A stretch of 64,000 bases of DNA from Allochromatium vinosum DSM 180. GTDB taxonomy: Bacteria > Pseudomonadota > Gammaproteobacteria > Chromatiales > Chromatiaceae. The DNA is taken from contig NC_013851.1 of the NCBI RefSeq assembly GCF_000025485.1, positions 2,523,501 to 2,587,500 on the forward strand, read 5' to 3'. A program made the translations under genes and the position numbers. This document shows, one piece after another, positions 1 through 12,072 of this stretch (within the stretch, counting starts at the first letter, position 1; each line of letters begins with the position of its first letter). The notes beneath the pieces were generated by a model. That model saw only the letters and a list, made by a program, of their open reading frames with translations, searched no databases and had not been told where the DNA came from.

Positions 1-489
1 CTGTTGAACGCGCTCCAGACCACGGGCCTAGCGGTCGAGACCGGCTCGGGCGGACGCACCAAGTTCAATCGCACGCGCCTGGACATCCCCAAAACCCATG
101 CCCTCGATGCCGCCTGTGTCGGCGCCGTCGATCAGGTGCGCGACTGGAACCGCCCGGTCCTGGCTATCCGTGCCACCGGGCGCGGCGCTTACCGCCGCAC
201 GCGCACGTTCAACAACGGCTTCCCGCGCGGCTATCTGATGCGCCACAAGCGCGTCCACGGCTTCCAGACCGGCGATTGGGTCAGCGCCGTGGTGCCTACG
301 GGAAAGAAAGCGGGCGTGCATATCGGGCGCGTCGCGGTGCGCCAAACGGGATCGTTCAATATCCAGGCCCCGGCCGGAACCGTCCAGGGGATTGCCTACC
401 GCCATTGCTGCCTCATTCAACGCGCTGACGGCTATGGCTACGCCTTCCAACCTAAACCAGATACGGAGGAGGCGAGACGGGCGGCCTGA
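1..489 (+). CDS. iscB: IscB-type RNA-guided HNH endonuclease, C-terminal part (5' end outside the window)
   Basis: Only the last 162 residues are visible and the reading frame is open to the window edge. The motif HALDAACVG matches the RuvC-III segment of IscB proteins, the Cas9-related nucleases of IS200/IS605-like elements. It is preceded by TGSGGRTKFNRTRL and followed by a basic region (GYLMRHKRVHGFQTGDWV) typical of the IscB C-terminal target-interaction domain. The RRXRR N-terminus, bridge helix and HNH domain would lie to the left of base 1, as would the omega RNA, which in IscB loci is encoded 5' of the gene. Two hairpins follow the stop codon, and a chemoreceptor gene begins 64 bases later. 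No tnpA is visible. An HNH protein of unknown guide dependence is the alternative, but the C-terminal signature is specific. Confidence 0.8.
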   Translation: MLNALQTTGLAVETGSGGRTKFNRTRLDIPKTHALDAACVGAVDQVRDWNRPVLAIRATGRGAYRRTRTFNNGFPRGYLMRHKRVHGFQTGDWVSAVVPTGKKAGVHIGRVAVRQTGSFNIQAPAGTVQGIAYRHCCLIQRADGYGYAFQPKPDTEEARRAA

Positions 490-546
490 CCGCGCTACGC
501 GCGGTGCGCTGTCCCTCCCCGTCATGAAGGACGGGGTTTCTCGCGC
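490..546 (+). repeat. IscB element right-end hairpins
   Basis: Directly after the iscB stop are two stem-loops: CCGCG/CGCGG (490-494 with 500-504) and a perfect 7-bp stem CCCCGTC/GACGGGG (517-523 with 530-536), followed by TTTCTCGCGC. Hairpins of this CCCCGTC..GACGGGG-TTTC type are common at the right ends of IS200/IS605-family elements carrying tnpB or iscB. The exact element boundary is inferred. The second hairpin holds an ATG (524) in frame with the next gene. Confidence 0.55.
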
Positions 547-553
547 AAGACTG

Positions 554-2464
554 ATGAAAAACTTGACCATTGGTTTGCGGGTGCTCATTGGTTCTGGAAT
601 CGTGCTGGTGTTGAGCGTTGGTTTGATTCTGCCGCTAGCCATGGCCAAGTTGAGCGAGCTGTCGAATCAGGCCGAACAGCGCGAGCTGGAAAATCTCTTC
701 GTCAACCTCACCGAGGCGATCGCCGCCCAAGGCGCCCAGGCCCGCGCATTGAGCGCCGCCATTGCGCGCAATCCGGACATCCAGCGCGCCTTTGCCGAGG
801 GCAATCGTGATCGGCTGATCGAACTGACCCGACCGATCTTCGACTATATGCACGAACATCAGGGCGTGCAGCAGTTCCAGTTCCACCAACCGCCCGCGAC
901 CTCGTTCCTGCGGGTGCATATGCTCGAAAAATACGGCGACGATCTCTCGGCGATCCGCAAGACCATCGTGGAAGCCAACCGCACCCAGTCCCCGATCAGC
1001 GGACTGGAAAAAGGCGTGGCGGGGCTGGGTGTGCGTGGAGTCGAGCCTGTGCCCTATGAAGGGCGACACATCGGCGTCGTCGAGTTCGGTCTCTCATTCG
1101 GTCAAGCCTTCTTCGAGCATTTCAAACGACGCACCGGCGTCGATGCCGCCTTGCAGATTACGGAGGATGGCGGTGGCTTCAGAACCTTCGCCGGCACCAT
1201 CCAGGGCAGTACGCTGTTTTCCGCCGAACAGCTCGCACGCATTCTGGCCGGTGAGATCCTGATCCAGCATCGGGACTACCAGGGCATCCCGGTGGCGGTG
1301 TATGGGCGTGTGGTAAACGATTTTTCGGGGCAGCCGGTCGGAGTGCTAGAGCTGATCGGCGATCGGAGCGCCACGGTCGCCACCTATCACCGCGCGCTCG
1401 CCTCGATCCTGGGCACGGGCGTGGCCCTGCTGATCGTCGGACTCGTGATCGCCTGGTTCATCGCTCAGGGGATCGCCAGATCCATTCGCCGTACCGTCGA
1501 GAGTCTCGACGCCATCGCCCAGGGCGACGGCGACCTGACACGCCGCCTCGACGACCAGGGGCGCAACGAACTGGGCGACCTGGCGCGCGCCTTCAATGCG
1601 TTCGCCGACAAGATCCATGCGCTCGTTTCCCAGATCTCCAGGGCCACTTTCGAGCTCCAGGGGGCGTCCGAGCAGCTCTCCACCACGAGTGGCGAGACCT
1701 ACCGTCAGGTCAAGGTAGAGCAGAGCGAGACCGATCAGGTCGCGACCGCGATCAACCAGATGACGGCCACCGTCGAAGAGGTTGCACGTCACGCCGCCGA
1801 GGCGTCGCGTGTGGTCCAGGAGACGAGCCGTGCGGCCACACACGGCGATCGGCTCGCTCAACAGACAGTCGAAGCGATCGAGGCCGTGGCCCATGAGATC
1901 GAGCAGGCCGGCCAGGTCGTCGCGCGGCTGGCCGCCGACAGTCGCGAGATCGGAGCCGTGCTCGATGTCATTCGCGGGGTCGCCGAACAGACCAACCTGC
2001 TCGCCCTCAACGCCGCCATCGAGGCCGCGCGTGCCGGCGAGCAGGGACGCGGCTTCGCTGTGGTCGCCGCCGAGGTCCGCACCCTGGCCAGTCGGACCCA
2101 GGACTCGATCCAGGACATCCGCCACAAGATCGAACGGGTTCAGAGCGGCTCGTCCGAGGTCGTGAGCGTCATCGAGACCAGTCAGACGCACGCCCGGGGC
2201 GGGGTCGAGCAGGCACGTCAGGCCAGTGAGTCCTTCCAGTCCATCAGTCGCTTCATCCTGGGCGTCCATGACATGAACACCCATATCGCGAGCGCCGCCG
2301 AGGAACAATCGGCGGTCGCCGAGGAAATCAACCGCAACATTCACGTCATCAGCCGGAGCGTCGACGAAACCGCCGCCGAAGCCGATCACCTCGCCCAGGC
2401 GAGCAGGCGGCTCGCCCAACTGGCCGGCGAGATCCAGCAGGCGATCGGGAGCTTCCGGATCTGA
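554..2464 (+). CDS. Methyl-accepting chemotaxis protein with a periplasmic double-Cache sensor
   Basis: A 636-residue transmembrane chemoreceptor. An N-terminal membrane helix (LIGSGIVLVLSVGLILPLAM) is followed by a roughly 260-residue periplasmic part. Its QFHQPPATSFLRVH and KYGDDLSAIRKTI segments resemble dCache_3-type sensors. A second membrane helix, a HAMP domain (IARSIRRTVESLDAIAQGDG) and the MA signalling domain follow. The conserved hairpin tip is [20 protein letters not shown]. The ligand cannot be inferred. The start at 554 is preferred because it opens the membrane helix; the frame stays open upstream, and ATG 524 lies inside the IscB-element hairpin. The gene therefore abuts a mobile-element end, so its native promoter may have been displaced. 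Confidence 0.88.
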   Translation: MKNLTIGLRVLIGSGIVLVLSVGLILPLAMAKLSELSNQAEQRELENLFVNLTEAIAAQGAQARALSAAIARNPDIQRAFAEGNRDRLIELTRPIFDYMHEHQGVQQFQFHQPPATSFLRVHMLEKYGDDLSAIRKTIVEANRTQSPISGLEKGVAGLGVRGVEPVPYEGRHIGVVEFGLSFGQAFFEHFKRRTGVDAALQITEDGGGFRTFAGTIQGSTLFSAEQLARILAGEILIQHRDYQGIPVAVYGRVVNDFSGQPVGVLELIGDRSATVATYHRALASILGTGVALLIVGLVIAWFIAQGIARSIRRTVESLDAIAQGDGDLTRRLDDQGRNELGDLARAFNAFADKIHALVSQISRATFELQGASEQLSTTSGETYRQVKVEQSETDQVATAINQMTATVEEVARHAAEASRVVQETSRAATHGDRLAQQTVEAIEAVAHEIEQAGQVVARLAADSREIGAVLDVIRGVAEQTNLLALNAAIEAARAGEQGRGFAVVAAEVRTLASRTQDSIQDIRHKIERVQSGSSEVVSVIETSQTHARGGVEQARQASESFQSISRFILGVHDMNTHIASAAEEQSAVAEEINRNIHVISRSVDETAAEADHLAQASRRLAQLAGEIQQAIGSFRI

Positions 2465-2524
2465 GGATTTCGACGGGCGCGATCCTGTAACATGCGAAGA
2501 TCCTGAGCCGTATCCGAGATCCGT

Positions 2525-4045
2525 ATGCCCGATTCCTACGTCGATCGCATCCTCAAGGCGCGCGTCTACGATGTCGCCGTCGAGACCCCGCTCACGCTGG
2601 CGCCACGACTCTCGACCCGCCTGAACAATACCGTCCTGCTCAAGCGCGAGGACTTGCAGCCGGTGTTCTCGTTCAAGCTGCGCGGGGCCTACAACAAGCT
2701 CATCCATCTCGACGCCGAGGCACGCGCGCGCGGTGTGATCGCGGCCAGCGCCGGCAATCATGCGCAGGGCGTGGCGCTCGGCGCCAGCCGGCTCGGACTC
2801 CAGGCGACCATCGTCATGCCGCGCACCACGCCGGCGATCAAGGTCCGCTCGGTGCGCGCCCATGGCGGCAAGGTGGTGCTCCATGGCGATTCCTACGACG
2901 AGGCCTATGCCCATGCACGGGAGCTGGTGGACGAGAAGGGTCTGACGTTCATCCATCCCTTCGACGACCCGGACGTCATCGCCGGTCAGGGCACCATCGG
3001 TATGGAGATCCTGCGCCAGCATCCCGAGCCGCCGCACGCCATCTTCGTCCCGGTCGGCGGCGGCGGACTGATCGCCGGGATCGCGGCCTATGTCAAATGG
3101 CTCTATCCCGAGGTGCGGATCATCGGCGTCGAACCCGAGGATGCGCCCACGCTCCATGCCGCGCTCGCCGCCGGCGAACGGGTCGCCCTGCCTCAGGTCG
3201 GGCTGTTTGCCGACGGCGTGGCGGTGCGACTGATCGGCGAGGAGACCTTCCGTGTCGCGCGCGAACGGGTCGACGAGGTGGTGCTGGTCAGCACCGATGA
3301 GATCTGCGCGGCGATCAAGGACATCTTCGACGACACCCGAGGCATCGCCGAGCCGGCCGGGGCGCTGGCCGTGGCCGGACTCAAACGCTGGGTCGAGACC
3401 ACGGGCACGCGCGACACCCATCTGGTGGCCATCGAGAGCGGTGCCAACATCAATTTCGACCGCCTGCGCCATGTCGCCGAGCGCGCCGAACTCGGCGAGC
3501 ACCGCGAGGCGCTGTTCGCCGTCGAGATCCCCGAGCGTCCGGGCAGCTTCCTGAGCTTCTGCCGCGCGCTCGGCAAGCGCCAGATCACCGAGTTCAACTA
3601 TCGCTATGCCGACAGCCGCCGCGCCCAGGTCTTCGTCGGTATCGAGCTGTCCAAGGGCGAGGATGAGCGTGCCGAACTGATCGCACGCTTGGCCGACAAG
3701 GACTTCAAGGTGCTCGACATGACCGACAACGAAACGGCCAAGCAGCACATTCGTTTCATGGTCGGCGGCCACGCGCTGGGGCTGGAGCACGAGCGGCTGG
3801 TGCGCTTCGAATTCCCCGAGCGTCCCGGAGCCCTGCTCAACTTTCTGAGCGGACTCGGCAAGCGCTGGAACATCAGTCTCTTCCACTACCGCAACCATGG
3901 CGCGGCCTATGGGCGGGTGCTCATGGGCGTGCAGATCCCGCCCGCTGATCACGAAGATTTCACGCAGGCGCTCGACGGCTTGAGCTATCCGCACTGGGAT
4001 GAGACCGACAACCCCGCCTACCGGATCTTCGCCGGCAACGGATAG
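2525..4045 (+). CDS. ilvA: Threonine ammonia-lyase, biosynthetic (threonine deaminase)
   Basis: A 506-residue PLP enzyme that deaminates threonine to 2-oxobutanoate, the first committed step of isoleucine synthesis. The PLP lysine lies in [11 protein letters not shown], the phosphate-binding loop is VGGGGL, and [10 protein letters not shown] is the family asparagine loop. After about residue 325 come two ACT-like regulatory modules (each opening [16 protein letters not shown] or [16 protein letters not shown]), the arrangement of the isoleucine-inhibited long form rather than the short catabolic TdcB. The length matches E. coli IlvA (514). Its stop codon shares a base with the first possible start of the next frame, but the better-supported start of that gene is 117 bases downstream. 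Confidence 0.95.
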   Translation: MPDSYVDRILKARVYDVAVETPLTLAPRLSTRLNNTVLLKREDLQPVFSFKLRGAYNKLIHLDAEARARGVIAASAGNHAQGVALGASRLGLQATIVMPRTTPAIKVRSVRAHGGKVVLHGDSYDEAYAHARELVDEKGLTFIHPFDDPDVIAGQGTIGMEILRQHPEPPHAIFVPVGGGGLIAGIAAYVKWLYPEVRIIGVEPEDAPTLHAALAAGERVALPQVGLFADGVAVRLIGEETFRVARERVDEVVLVSTDEICAAIKDIFDDTRGIAEPAGALAVAGLKRWVETTGTRDTHLVAIESGANINFDRLRHVAERAELGEHREALFAVEIPERPGSFLSFCRALGKRQITEFNYRYADSRRAQVFVGIELSKGEDERAELIARLADKDFKVLDMTDNETAKQHIRFMVGGHALGLEHERLVRFEFPERPGALLNFLSGLGKRWNISLFHYRNHGAAYGRVLMGVQIPPADHEDFTQALDGLSYPHWDETDNPAYRIFAGNG

Positions 4046-4161
4046 TGCGTACGGCCGGCGCCACGGGAGCCGTCCGCCAGACTGGTCAGAGACAGGACCG
4101 TCCCCTAGAATTCAACCGCCCACTCAACGTCGTCGAGCTCACAGCTCCAGGAGAACCCAAC

Positions 4162-5454
<1,293 letters not shown>

Positions 5455-5475
5455 TCTCAACCCCCTGGAGTTTCG

Positions 5476-6498
5476 ATGAAGATCCTGATCACCGGCAGCG
5501 CCGGTTTCATCGGTTCGGCCCTGTCACTGCGCCTGCTCGAACGCGGCGACACGGTGATCGGGGTCGACAATCTCAACGACTACTATGACGTCCGGCTCAA
5601 GGAAGCCCGGCTGGCACGCACCCTCGACCATCCGAACTACACCGACGTGCGGCTCGACATCGAGGACGGCGCCGGACTGACCGAGGTCTTCCGCACCCAT
5701 CGCCCCGAGCGCGTGGTGAATCTGGCGGCCCAGGCCGGCGTGCGCTACTCGCTCGAAAACCCCATGGCCTATGTCAGCACCAATCTGGTGGGCTTCGCCA
5801 ATATCCTGGAATGCTGCCGTCATCACGGCGTCGAGCATCTGGTCTATGCCTCCAGCAGCTCGGTCTATGGCGCCAACACCGAGATGCCCTTCTCGGTCCA
5901 CGACAACGTCGATCATCCGCTCAGCCTCTATGCCGCGAGCAAAAAGGCCAACGAGCTGATGGCCCACACCTACAGCCATCTCTACCGGCTCCCGACCACC
6001 GGACTGCGCTTCTTCACCGTCTACGGACCCTGGGGTCGGCCCGACATGGCGCTGTTCAAGTTCACCCGCGCCATCCTCGCCGGCGAACCGATCCAGGTCT
6101 TCAACTACGGCCAACACCGGCGCGACTTCACCTATGTCGACGACATCGTCGAGGGCGTGATCCGCGTACTCGACCGCGTCCCCGCGGGCAACCCCGACTG
6201 GAGCGGCGCCAAGCCCGACCCGGCCAGCAGCCGCGCGCCCTATCGCGTCTACAACATCGGCAACAACCAGCCGGTCGAGCTGATGGAATACATCGCCGTC
6301 CTGGAGCAGTGCCTGGGCCGCAAGGCCGAGATGGAGCTACTGCCCCTGCAACCCGGCGACGTCCCCGACACCTTCGCCGACGTCACGGATCTCGTCCGGG
6401 ACACCGGCTACAAACCCGACACCCCCGTAGCCGTCGGCGTCGCACGCTTCGTCGCGTGGTATCAGGACTTCTACACCCAAGAAGCCCGCGCCCACTGA
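5476..6498 (+). CDS. NAD-dependent UDP-sugar 4-epimerase (UDP-glucuronate 4-epimerase-like)
   Basis: A 340-residue extended short-chain dehydrogenase. The N-terminal NAD motif is [16 protein letters not shown]. The segment [17 protein letters not shown] is typical of UDP-glucuronate/galacturonate 4-epimerases. The catalytic set is YASSSSVYG and the YAASK (YxxxK) motif. Sugar-binding segments such as [19 protein letters not shown] and the [15 protein letters not shown] region are present. It follows the dehydrogenase with a good ribosome-binding site (CTGGAG), so the two likely act in sequence to supply an activated uronic acid to cell-envelope glycan. No glycosyltransferase lies nearby, so the final polymer is unknown. 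A large inverted repeat follows the stop. Confidence 0.88.
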   Translation: MKILITGSAGFIGSALSLRLLERGDTVIGVDNLNDYYDVRLKEARLARTLDHPNYTDVRLDIEDGAGLTEVFRTHRPERVVNLAAQAGVRYSLENPMAYVSTNLVGFANILECCRHHGVEHLVYASSSSVYGANTEMPFSVHDNVDHPLSLYAASKKANELMAHTYSHLYRLPTTGLRFFTVYGPWGRPDMALFKFTRAILAGEPIQVFNYGQHRRDFTYVDDIVEGVIRVLDRVPAGNPDWSGAKPDPASSRAPYRVYNIGNNQPVELMEYIAVLEQCLGRKAEMELLPLQPGDVPDTFADVTDLVRDTGYKPDTPVAVGVARFVAWYQDFYTQEARAH

Positions 6499-6517
6499 CG
6501 CTCGACCCCATGAGGGA

Positions 6518-6617
6518 GGGTCGGGTGACGGCGGGCGGGGGTGTCGACCGCATGGGTGCGGTCGTCAAGCCTCCAGGGACGGATTCACGGCGTCCCCCGA
6601 CCGCCGTCACCCGACCC
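6518..6617. repeat. Large structured inverted repeat between convergent genes
   Basis: Bases 6518-6534 are perfectly complementary to 6601-6617 (17 bp). After one mismatch, pairing continues for 6 more bases (6536-6541 with 6594-6599). Inside lies a second perfect 8-bp hairpin with a 4-base loop (6545-6552 with 6557-6564). It sits between the stops of the epimerase (+) and rdgC (-). No T-tract follows either arm. It could be a Rho-assisted bidirectional terminator, a structured RNA, or a small mobile palindromic element. Confidence 0.6.
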
Positions 6618-6651
6618 GGAAGCCGTCACCACGCCAAGTACCTGACCGACC

Positions 6652-7599
6652 TCAGAACGGCGCGTCCAGTTCACTCGCCAAGGTCTTAGGCACAGCCGGA
6701 CTGTTTGGAGCCAACCCAAACACCTCATCGAGCCGCGCGATCAACTGACGCACCTGCAACGCCAGGATCGCAAACTCCGCATCCAGCCGCTGCGCCGGAT
6801 CCATGTCATCGCCGTCCAGCTCCTCCAGCAGCGCCTCCCCCACCCGCAACCGCTTGAGCGACAGATCATCGGCCAGCGTAAAACTCAGCCGCTCATCCCA
6901 CTCCAGCGCCAGCTTGGTCACCTGCTTGCCTGCGCGCAGATGATTGAGGATCTCCTCGCTCGCCAGATCCTGCCGACTACAGCGCACCACCCCCGCCTGC
7001 TCACCGACATCGCGCAACTCACAGGCATCCCCAGGCACGAAATCGTTCGGCGCACTCTCATCCAGCAACCAGCTTGTCAACACATTGGCCGCCGGCCGTA
7101 CCGGATCCGGCAATCTGACCGGCAGCGACCCCAGCGTCTCACGCAGCAGCGACACCACCTCCTCCGCCTGCTTCTCGCTCGACGAATCCACCACCAGCCA
7201 ACCGCTCTCGGTATCGAGATAGAGCTGAGTCCGGCGCGAACGGGTAAAGGCCCGCGGCAGCATCTCATTGATGATCTGCTCGCGCAGCCGACGCCGCTCG
7301 GCCCGCCCGACATCACGCGCCTCGCCTGCCTCCAGCTCGCTCACCCGCTCGTCGAGCGCCTCGGCCACAGCGGCCGACGGCAACAGCCGCTCCTGCCGGC
7401 GCGCGCAGATCAGATAACAGCCGCTCACCGCCTGCACCAGGGCCGTGGTCTCTTCACCCAACGGCGACGTCCAACCCAGGGTCGCCGTCTCGATCGGACC
7501 ACAGGGACGGAAACGCCGCCCGCCCAGCGCCTCCTCCAACTCAGCGGCCGTAAACTCGAACGGCTGATCCAGACGGAAGAAACGTGCATTCTTGAACAT
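6652..7599 (-). CDS. rdgC: Recombination-associated protein RdgC
   Basis: A 315-residue protein starting MFKNARFFRLDQPFEF, the typical RdgC N-terminus. In E. coli RdgC forms a ring-shaped dimer that binds DNA without sequence preference and restrains RecA filament formation. Family segments visible include TATLGWTSPLG near residue 45, CYLICARRQERLLP, and the C-terminal FTLADDLSLKRLRVGEALLE. The start at 7599 has a strong Shine-Dalgarno (GGAGGCTCGCC) and matches the usual length (about 300). The gene is convergent with the epimerase and divergent from the CNNM-type gene, with only about 115 bases for both promoters. Confidence 0.93.
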   Translation of the reverse strand: MFKNARFFRLDQPFEFTAAELEEALGGRRFRPCGPIETATLGWTSPLGEETTALVQAVSGCYLICARRQERLLPSAAVAEALDERVSELEAGEARDVGRAERRRLREQIINEMLPRAFTRSRRTQLYLDTESGWLVVDSSSEKQAEEVVSLLRETLGSLPVRLPDPVRPAANVLTSWLLDESAPNDFVPGDACELRDVGEQAGVVRCSRQDLASEEILNHLRAGKQVTKLALEWDERLSFTLADDLSLKRLRVGEALLEELDGDDMDPAQRLDAEFAILALQVRQLIARLDEVFGLAPNSPAVPKTLASELDAPF

Positions 7600-7715
7600 G
7601 GCGAGCCTCCATACGAAAAGGCCCGGAGTATGCCCGACTCGCGACAACGCGGAAAGGGCAGGTCGCGCGCCAGCGGTTTAGAATGGCCGCTATCTTGGCC
7701 ACTGATCGCTACATC

Positions 7716-8990
7716 GTGAACGAACTCTCATTGCCCGGACTCTTCATCACCCTCGGCGTCCTCATCTGCCTCTCGGCGTTCTTCTCCGGCTCCGAGACCG
7801 CACTCCTGACCCTGAACCGCTACCGGCTCAAGCACCTCGCCGAACGCGGCCACAACGGAGCACGCATCGCCCGCCGGCTACTCGATCGCCCCGACCGCCT
7901 GATCGGACTCATCCTGCTCGGCAACAACTTCGTCAACATCATGGCCTCGTCACTGGCAACCGTGATCGCGCTGCGGATCGGCGGCGAGGCGGCCATCGGC
8001 CTCGCCGCCGGTCTGCTGACACTCGTCATCCTCATCTTCGCCGAGGTCGCGCCCAAGACCTATGCGACCCTCGATCCCGAGCGCCTGGCCTTTCCTGCCG
8101 CCTATGTCTACCGGCCCCTGCTCAAGCTGCTCTATCCCATCGTCTGGTTCGTCAATCTCTTCACCAACGGCATCCTGCGCCTGATCGGGATCGTGCCCGA
8201 GGGCGCACCGCCGACCGATCTGAGCCGCGAGGAACTGCGCACCGTGGTCAGCGAGGCCGGGGCCATGATCCCGGAACGCAGTCGTTCCATGCTGATTGCG
8301 ATCCTGGATCTGGAGCACGCGACCGTCGAGGACATCATGATTCCCCGCAACGAGGTCGAGGGCATCGACCTCCAGGACAGCGAGGAAGACATCCTCAACA
8401 CCATCCGCAACACCAGCTATACCCGACTGCCACTCTACGACGGCAGCATCGACAATGTCGTCGGCATCCTCCATGCGCGCAACGCCCTGCATGCGATGCT
8501 GGAACGCGGGCTGGACAGCCAGCACCTGCGCGAGATCGCCCGCGAACCCTATTTCGTCCCCGAGAGCACCCCGCTCTATCAGCAGATGCTCAACTTCCAG
8601 CGCACCAAACAGCAGGTCGGTCTGGTCGTCGACGAATATGGCGATTTCATGGGACTGATCACCATGACCGACCTGCTGGAGGAGATCGTCGGCGAGTTCA
8701 CCACCGACCCCGCCGACAGCCTGCCCGAGATCCATCGCACCGAGGACGGCAGTCTGCTCGTCGATGGCTCGATCGGCCTGCGCGACCTCAATCGGGCGCT
8801 ACGCTGGGAGCTGCCGACCGACGGCCCCAAGACGCTCAACGGACTGATCCTGGAGTACATGGAGACCATCCCCGAGCCCGGCACCAGTCTCAAGCTCGGC
8901 GAGCATCCGCTGGAGATCATCCAGACCGCCGACAATGGTGTGCGAACCGTCAAGGTTGTGCCGACGCCGCTGCGCAAGGGATACCGCTGA
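7716..8990 (+). CDS. CNNM/CorC-HlyC family transmembrane protein (DUF21 plus CBS pair)
   Basis: A 424-residue inner-membrane protein. The N-terminal DUF21/CNNM domain has several hydrophobic helices and the signature FFSGSETALLTLNRYRLKHL. A tandem CBS pair follows (around MIPRNEVEGIDL and VGLVVDEYGDFMGLITMTDLLEEIVGEF), then a C-terminal CorC_HlyC domain. Members (YfjD/CorB, CNNM) are implicated in magnesium or divalent-cation export. The GTG start fits the short VNELSLPGLF N-terminus of relatives; ATG 7683, which adds 11 residues, is possible. Neither start has a clear Shine-Dalgarno. It may be a single-gene unit. Confidence 0.85.
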   Translation: MNELSLPGLFITLGVLICLSAFFSGSETALLTLNRYRLKHLAERGHNGARIARRLLDRPDRLIGLILLGNNFVNIMASSLATVIALRIGGEAAIGLAAGLLTLVILIFAEVAPKTYATLDPERLAFPAAYVYRPLLKLLYPIVWFVNLFTNGILRLIGIVPEGAPPTDLSREELRTVVSEAGAMIPERSRSMLIAILDLEHATVEDIMIPRNEVEGIDLQDSEEDILNTIRNTSYTRLPLYDGSIDNVVGILHARNALHAMLERGLDSQHLREIAREPYFVPESTPLYQQMLNFQRTKQQVGLVVDEYGDFMGLITMTDLLEEIVGEFTTDPADSLPEIHRTEDGSLLVDGSIGLRDLNRALRWELPTDGPKTLNGLILEYMETIPEPGTSLKLGEHPLEIIQTADNGVRTVKVVPTPLRKGYR

Positions 8991-9086
8991 ATCGTTCGGC
9001 ATTCCAAAAACGGCGCTCACCCCGCATACACCGCGAGCAGGCTCTGACTCCAGACCCGGCGGGACTACAGCGCCGCGCGGCCATGC

Positions 9087-9115
9087 TTGCCCCGTCCCCG
9101 ACGGCAACCTAGACT
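9087..9115 (+). promoter_or_regulatory. Candidate sigma-70 promoter for ampG
   Basis: TTGCCC (9087-9092), a 17-base spacer and TAGACT (9110-9115) lie 49 bases before the ampG start. Each hexamer matches the consensus at about four of six positions. This is by eye only. Confidence 0.3.
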
Positions 9116-9163
9116 GCGGGGCGTCCGCCATCAGGCGTCGCAGATCAGGATGGTTTCTCTCGC

Positions 9164-10747
9164 ATGACTCAGTCCCACACGGAGGCGCCGCACAACTGGC
9201 GCCAGACGCTCGGTGAACTGCTCGACCGGCGCGTGCTCGCTATGCTCCTGCTCGGGTTCTCGGCCGGAGTGCCGCTACTGCTGATCTTCTCCTCGCTCTC
9301 ACTCTGGCTGCGCGAGGCCGGGATCGAGCGTCAGGCTGTGACCTTCTTCAGCTGGGCCGCCCTCGGCTATTCGTTCAAGTTCGTCTGGGCGCCGCTGATC
9401 GACACCCTGCCGCTGCCCTGGCTGACGCGCTGGCTGGGGCGGCGGCGCGCCTGGCTGCTGGTCTCGCAACTGGCGATCATCACCGCCATCGTGCTCATGG
9501 CCCTGATCGATCCGGCCGGCGGCGGCGACAACCTCGCGCACATGGCGCTCGCGGCCGTGCTGCTCGGGTTCTCCTCGGCGACCCAGGACATCGTGATCGA
9601 CGCCTATCGCATCGAGTCGGCCCCGCCCCGACTCCAGGCGCTGATGTCCTCGACCTATATCGCCGGCTATCGCATCGCCATGGTGGCTTCAGGCGCGGGC
9701 GCGCTGTTCCTGGCCTCGGCCTTCGGCTCAGAGCTGGGCGCCTACAGCTACTCGGCCTGGAGTTCGACCTATCTGATCATGGCCGCCGTCATGCTGGTCG
9801 GGGTGCTCACCACGCTCGTCATCCGCGAACCCGAGACCTATCGGCCCAAGGCGCTCACCCACTACTCGGCACTCGACTATCTGCGTCTGGTGCTGGTGTT
9901 CGCGCTCATGGCCGGCGCCTTCGTCGGCGGCTTCTTCCTGAGCGGGACGCTGTTCGGCGATCTCAAGCACTGGCTCGGCGGCGGTGCGCTCGGGGCCTTT
10001 CTGCTGGAGACCCTGCATTTCGGGCTGGCCGTGGGCGTGGCGGCGTTCGTCGGCTGGGCGCTGGTGCAGTTGGGCGCGATCGACCGGCCCATGGCGCACG
10101 CAGTCTGGATCGAGCCGGCGCTCGACTTCTTCGCCCGCTACGGACTCAAGACGGCCTTGCTGCTGCTGGCGCTCATCGGACTGTACCGGATCTCAGACAT
10201 CGTGCTCGGCGTCATCTCCAATGTCTTCTATCAGGACATCGGCTTCAGCAAGCCGCAGATCGCCACGGCGGTCAAGACCTTCGGCGTCTTTGTCAGTATC
10301 GCCGGCGGGGTGCTCGGCGGGCTGATGGCGACCCACTATGGTGTGGTGCGCATCCTGATGCTGGGCGCGATCCTGTCGGCGGCGACCAACCTGATCTTCG
10401 TGGTGCTGGCGCATGCCGGAGCGGATGTGACCCTGCTCTATGTGGCCGTCGGTGCGGACAATCTGGCGGCCGGGCTGGCGAGCGCGGCCTTCGTCGCCTT
10501 TCTGTCGAGCCTGACCAATGTCTCCTTCACCGCCGTGCAGTACGCCATCTTCAGCTCGCTGATGACGCTCCTGCCCAAGGTGCTCGGCGGCTACTCGGGC
10601 AGCCTCGTCGACGGCATCGGCTATCCGGGCTTCTTCGTCTTCACCACGCTCATCGGGGTGCCGGTGATCGCCCTGGTCTGGATCGCCGGTCGGCGGCTGG
10701 ACATCGCCGAGGAACGGGCCGGGGCGATGCGCAAGTGCGAAGCGTAG
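9164..10747 (+). CDS. ampG: AmpG-family muropeptide permease (MFS)
   Basis: A 527-residue major-facilitator protein with about 12-14 hydrophobic helices. AmpG imports GlcNAc-anhydro-muropeptides from the periplasm for cell-wall recycling. Family-specific segments are LLLGFSAGVPLLLIFSSLSLWLREAGI near residue 30, SYKFVWAPLIDTLPLP-like SFKFVWAPLIDTLP, the loop GRRRAWLL, GFSSATQDIVIDAYRIE, and NVFYQDIGFSKPQIATAVK in the C half. A longer central loop makes it somewhat larger than E. coli AmpG (491). The start is preceded by GATGGTTTCTCTCGC, a weak ribosome site. No beta-lactamase or ampR gene is adjacent, so a housekeeping recycling role is likely. Confidence 0.9.
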   Translation: MTQSHTEAPHNWRQTLGELLDRRVLAMLLLGFSAGVPLLLIFSSLSLWLREAGIERQAVTFFSWAALGYSFKFVWAPLIDTLPLPWLTRWLGRRRAWLLVSQLAIITAIVLMALIDPAGGGDNLAHMALAAVLLGFSSATQDIVIDAYRIESAPPRLQALMSSTYIAGYRIAMVASGAGALFLASAFGSELGAYSYSAWSSTYLIMAAVMLVGVLTTLVIREPETYRPKALTHYSALDYLRLVLVFALMAGAFVGGFFLSGTLFGDLKHWLGGGALGAFLLETLHFGLAVGVAAFVGWALVQLGAIDRPMAHAVWIEPALDFFARYGLKTALLLLALIGLYRISDIVLGVISNVFYQDIGFSKPQIATAVKTFGVFVSIAGGVLGGLMATHYGVVRILMLGAILSAATNLIFVVLAHAGADVTLLYVAVGADNLAAGLASAAFVAFLSSLTNVSFTAVQYAIFSSLMTLLPKVLGGYSGSLVDGIGYPGFFVFTTLIGVPVIALVWIAGRRLDIAEERAGAMRKCEA

Positions 10748-10789
10748 TGATAGCATAGGCCGATTCAATGGCCAGAGAGAGAAGACTCG

Positions 10790-12046
<1,257 letters not shown>

Positions 12047-12072
12047 GGATTACGAAGGTTCGCTTGATTTTT

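Noticed and set aside
1346-3994. Long open frame (882 codons) on the - strand opposite the first chemoreceptor and ilvA
   Set aside because: Antisense shadow of two well-supported genes. The GC-rich codon bias opens the opposite frame, and the product is low-complexity without a recognisable domain.
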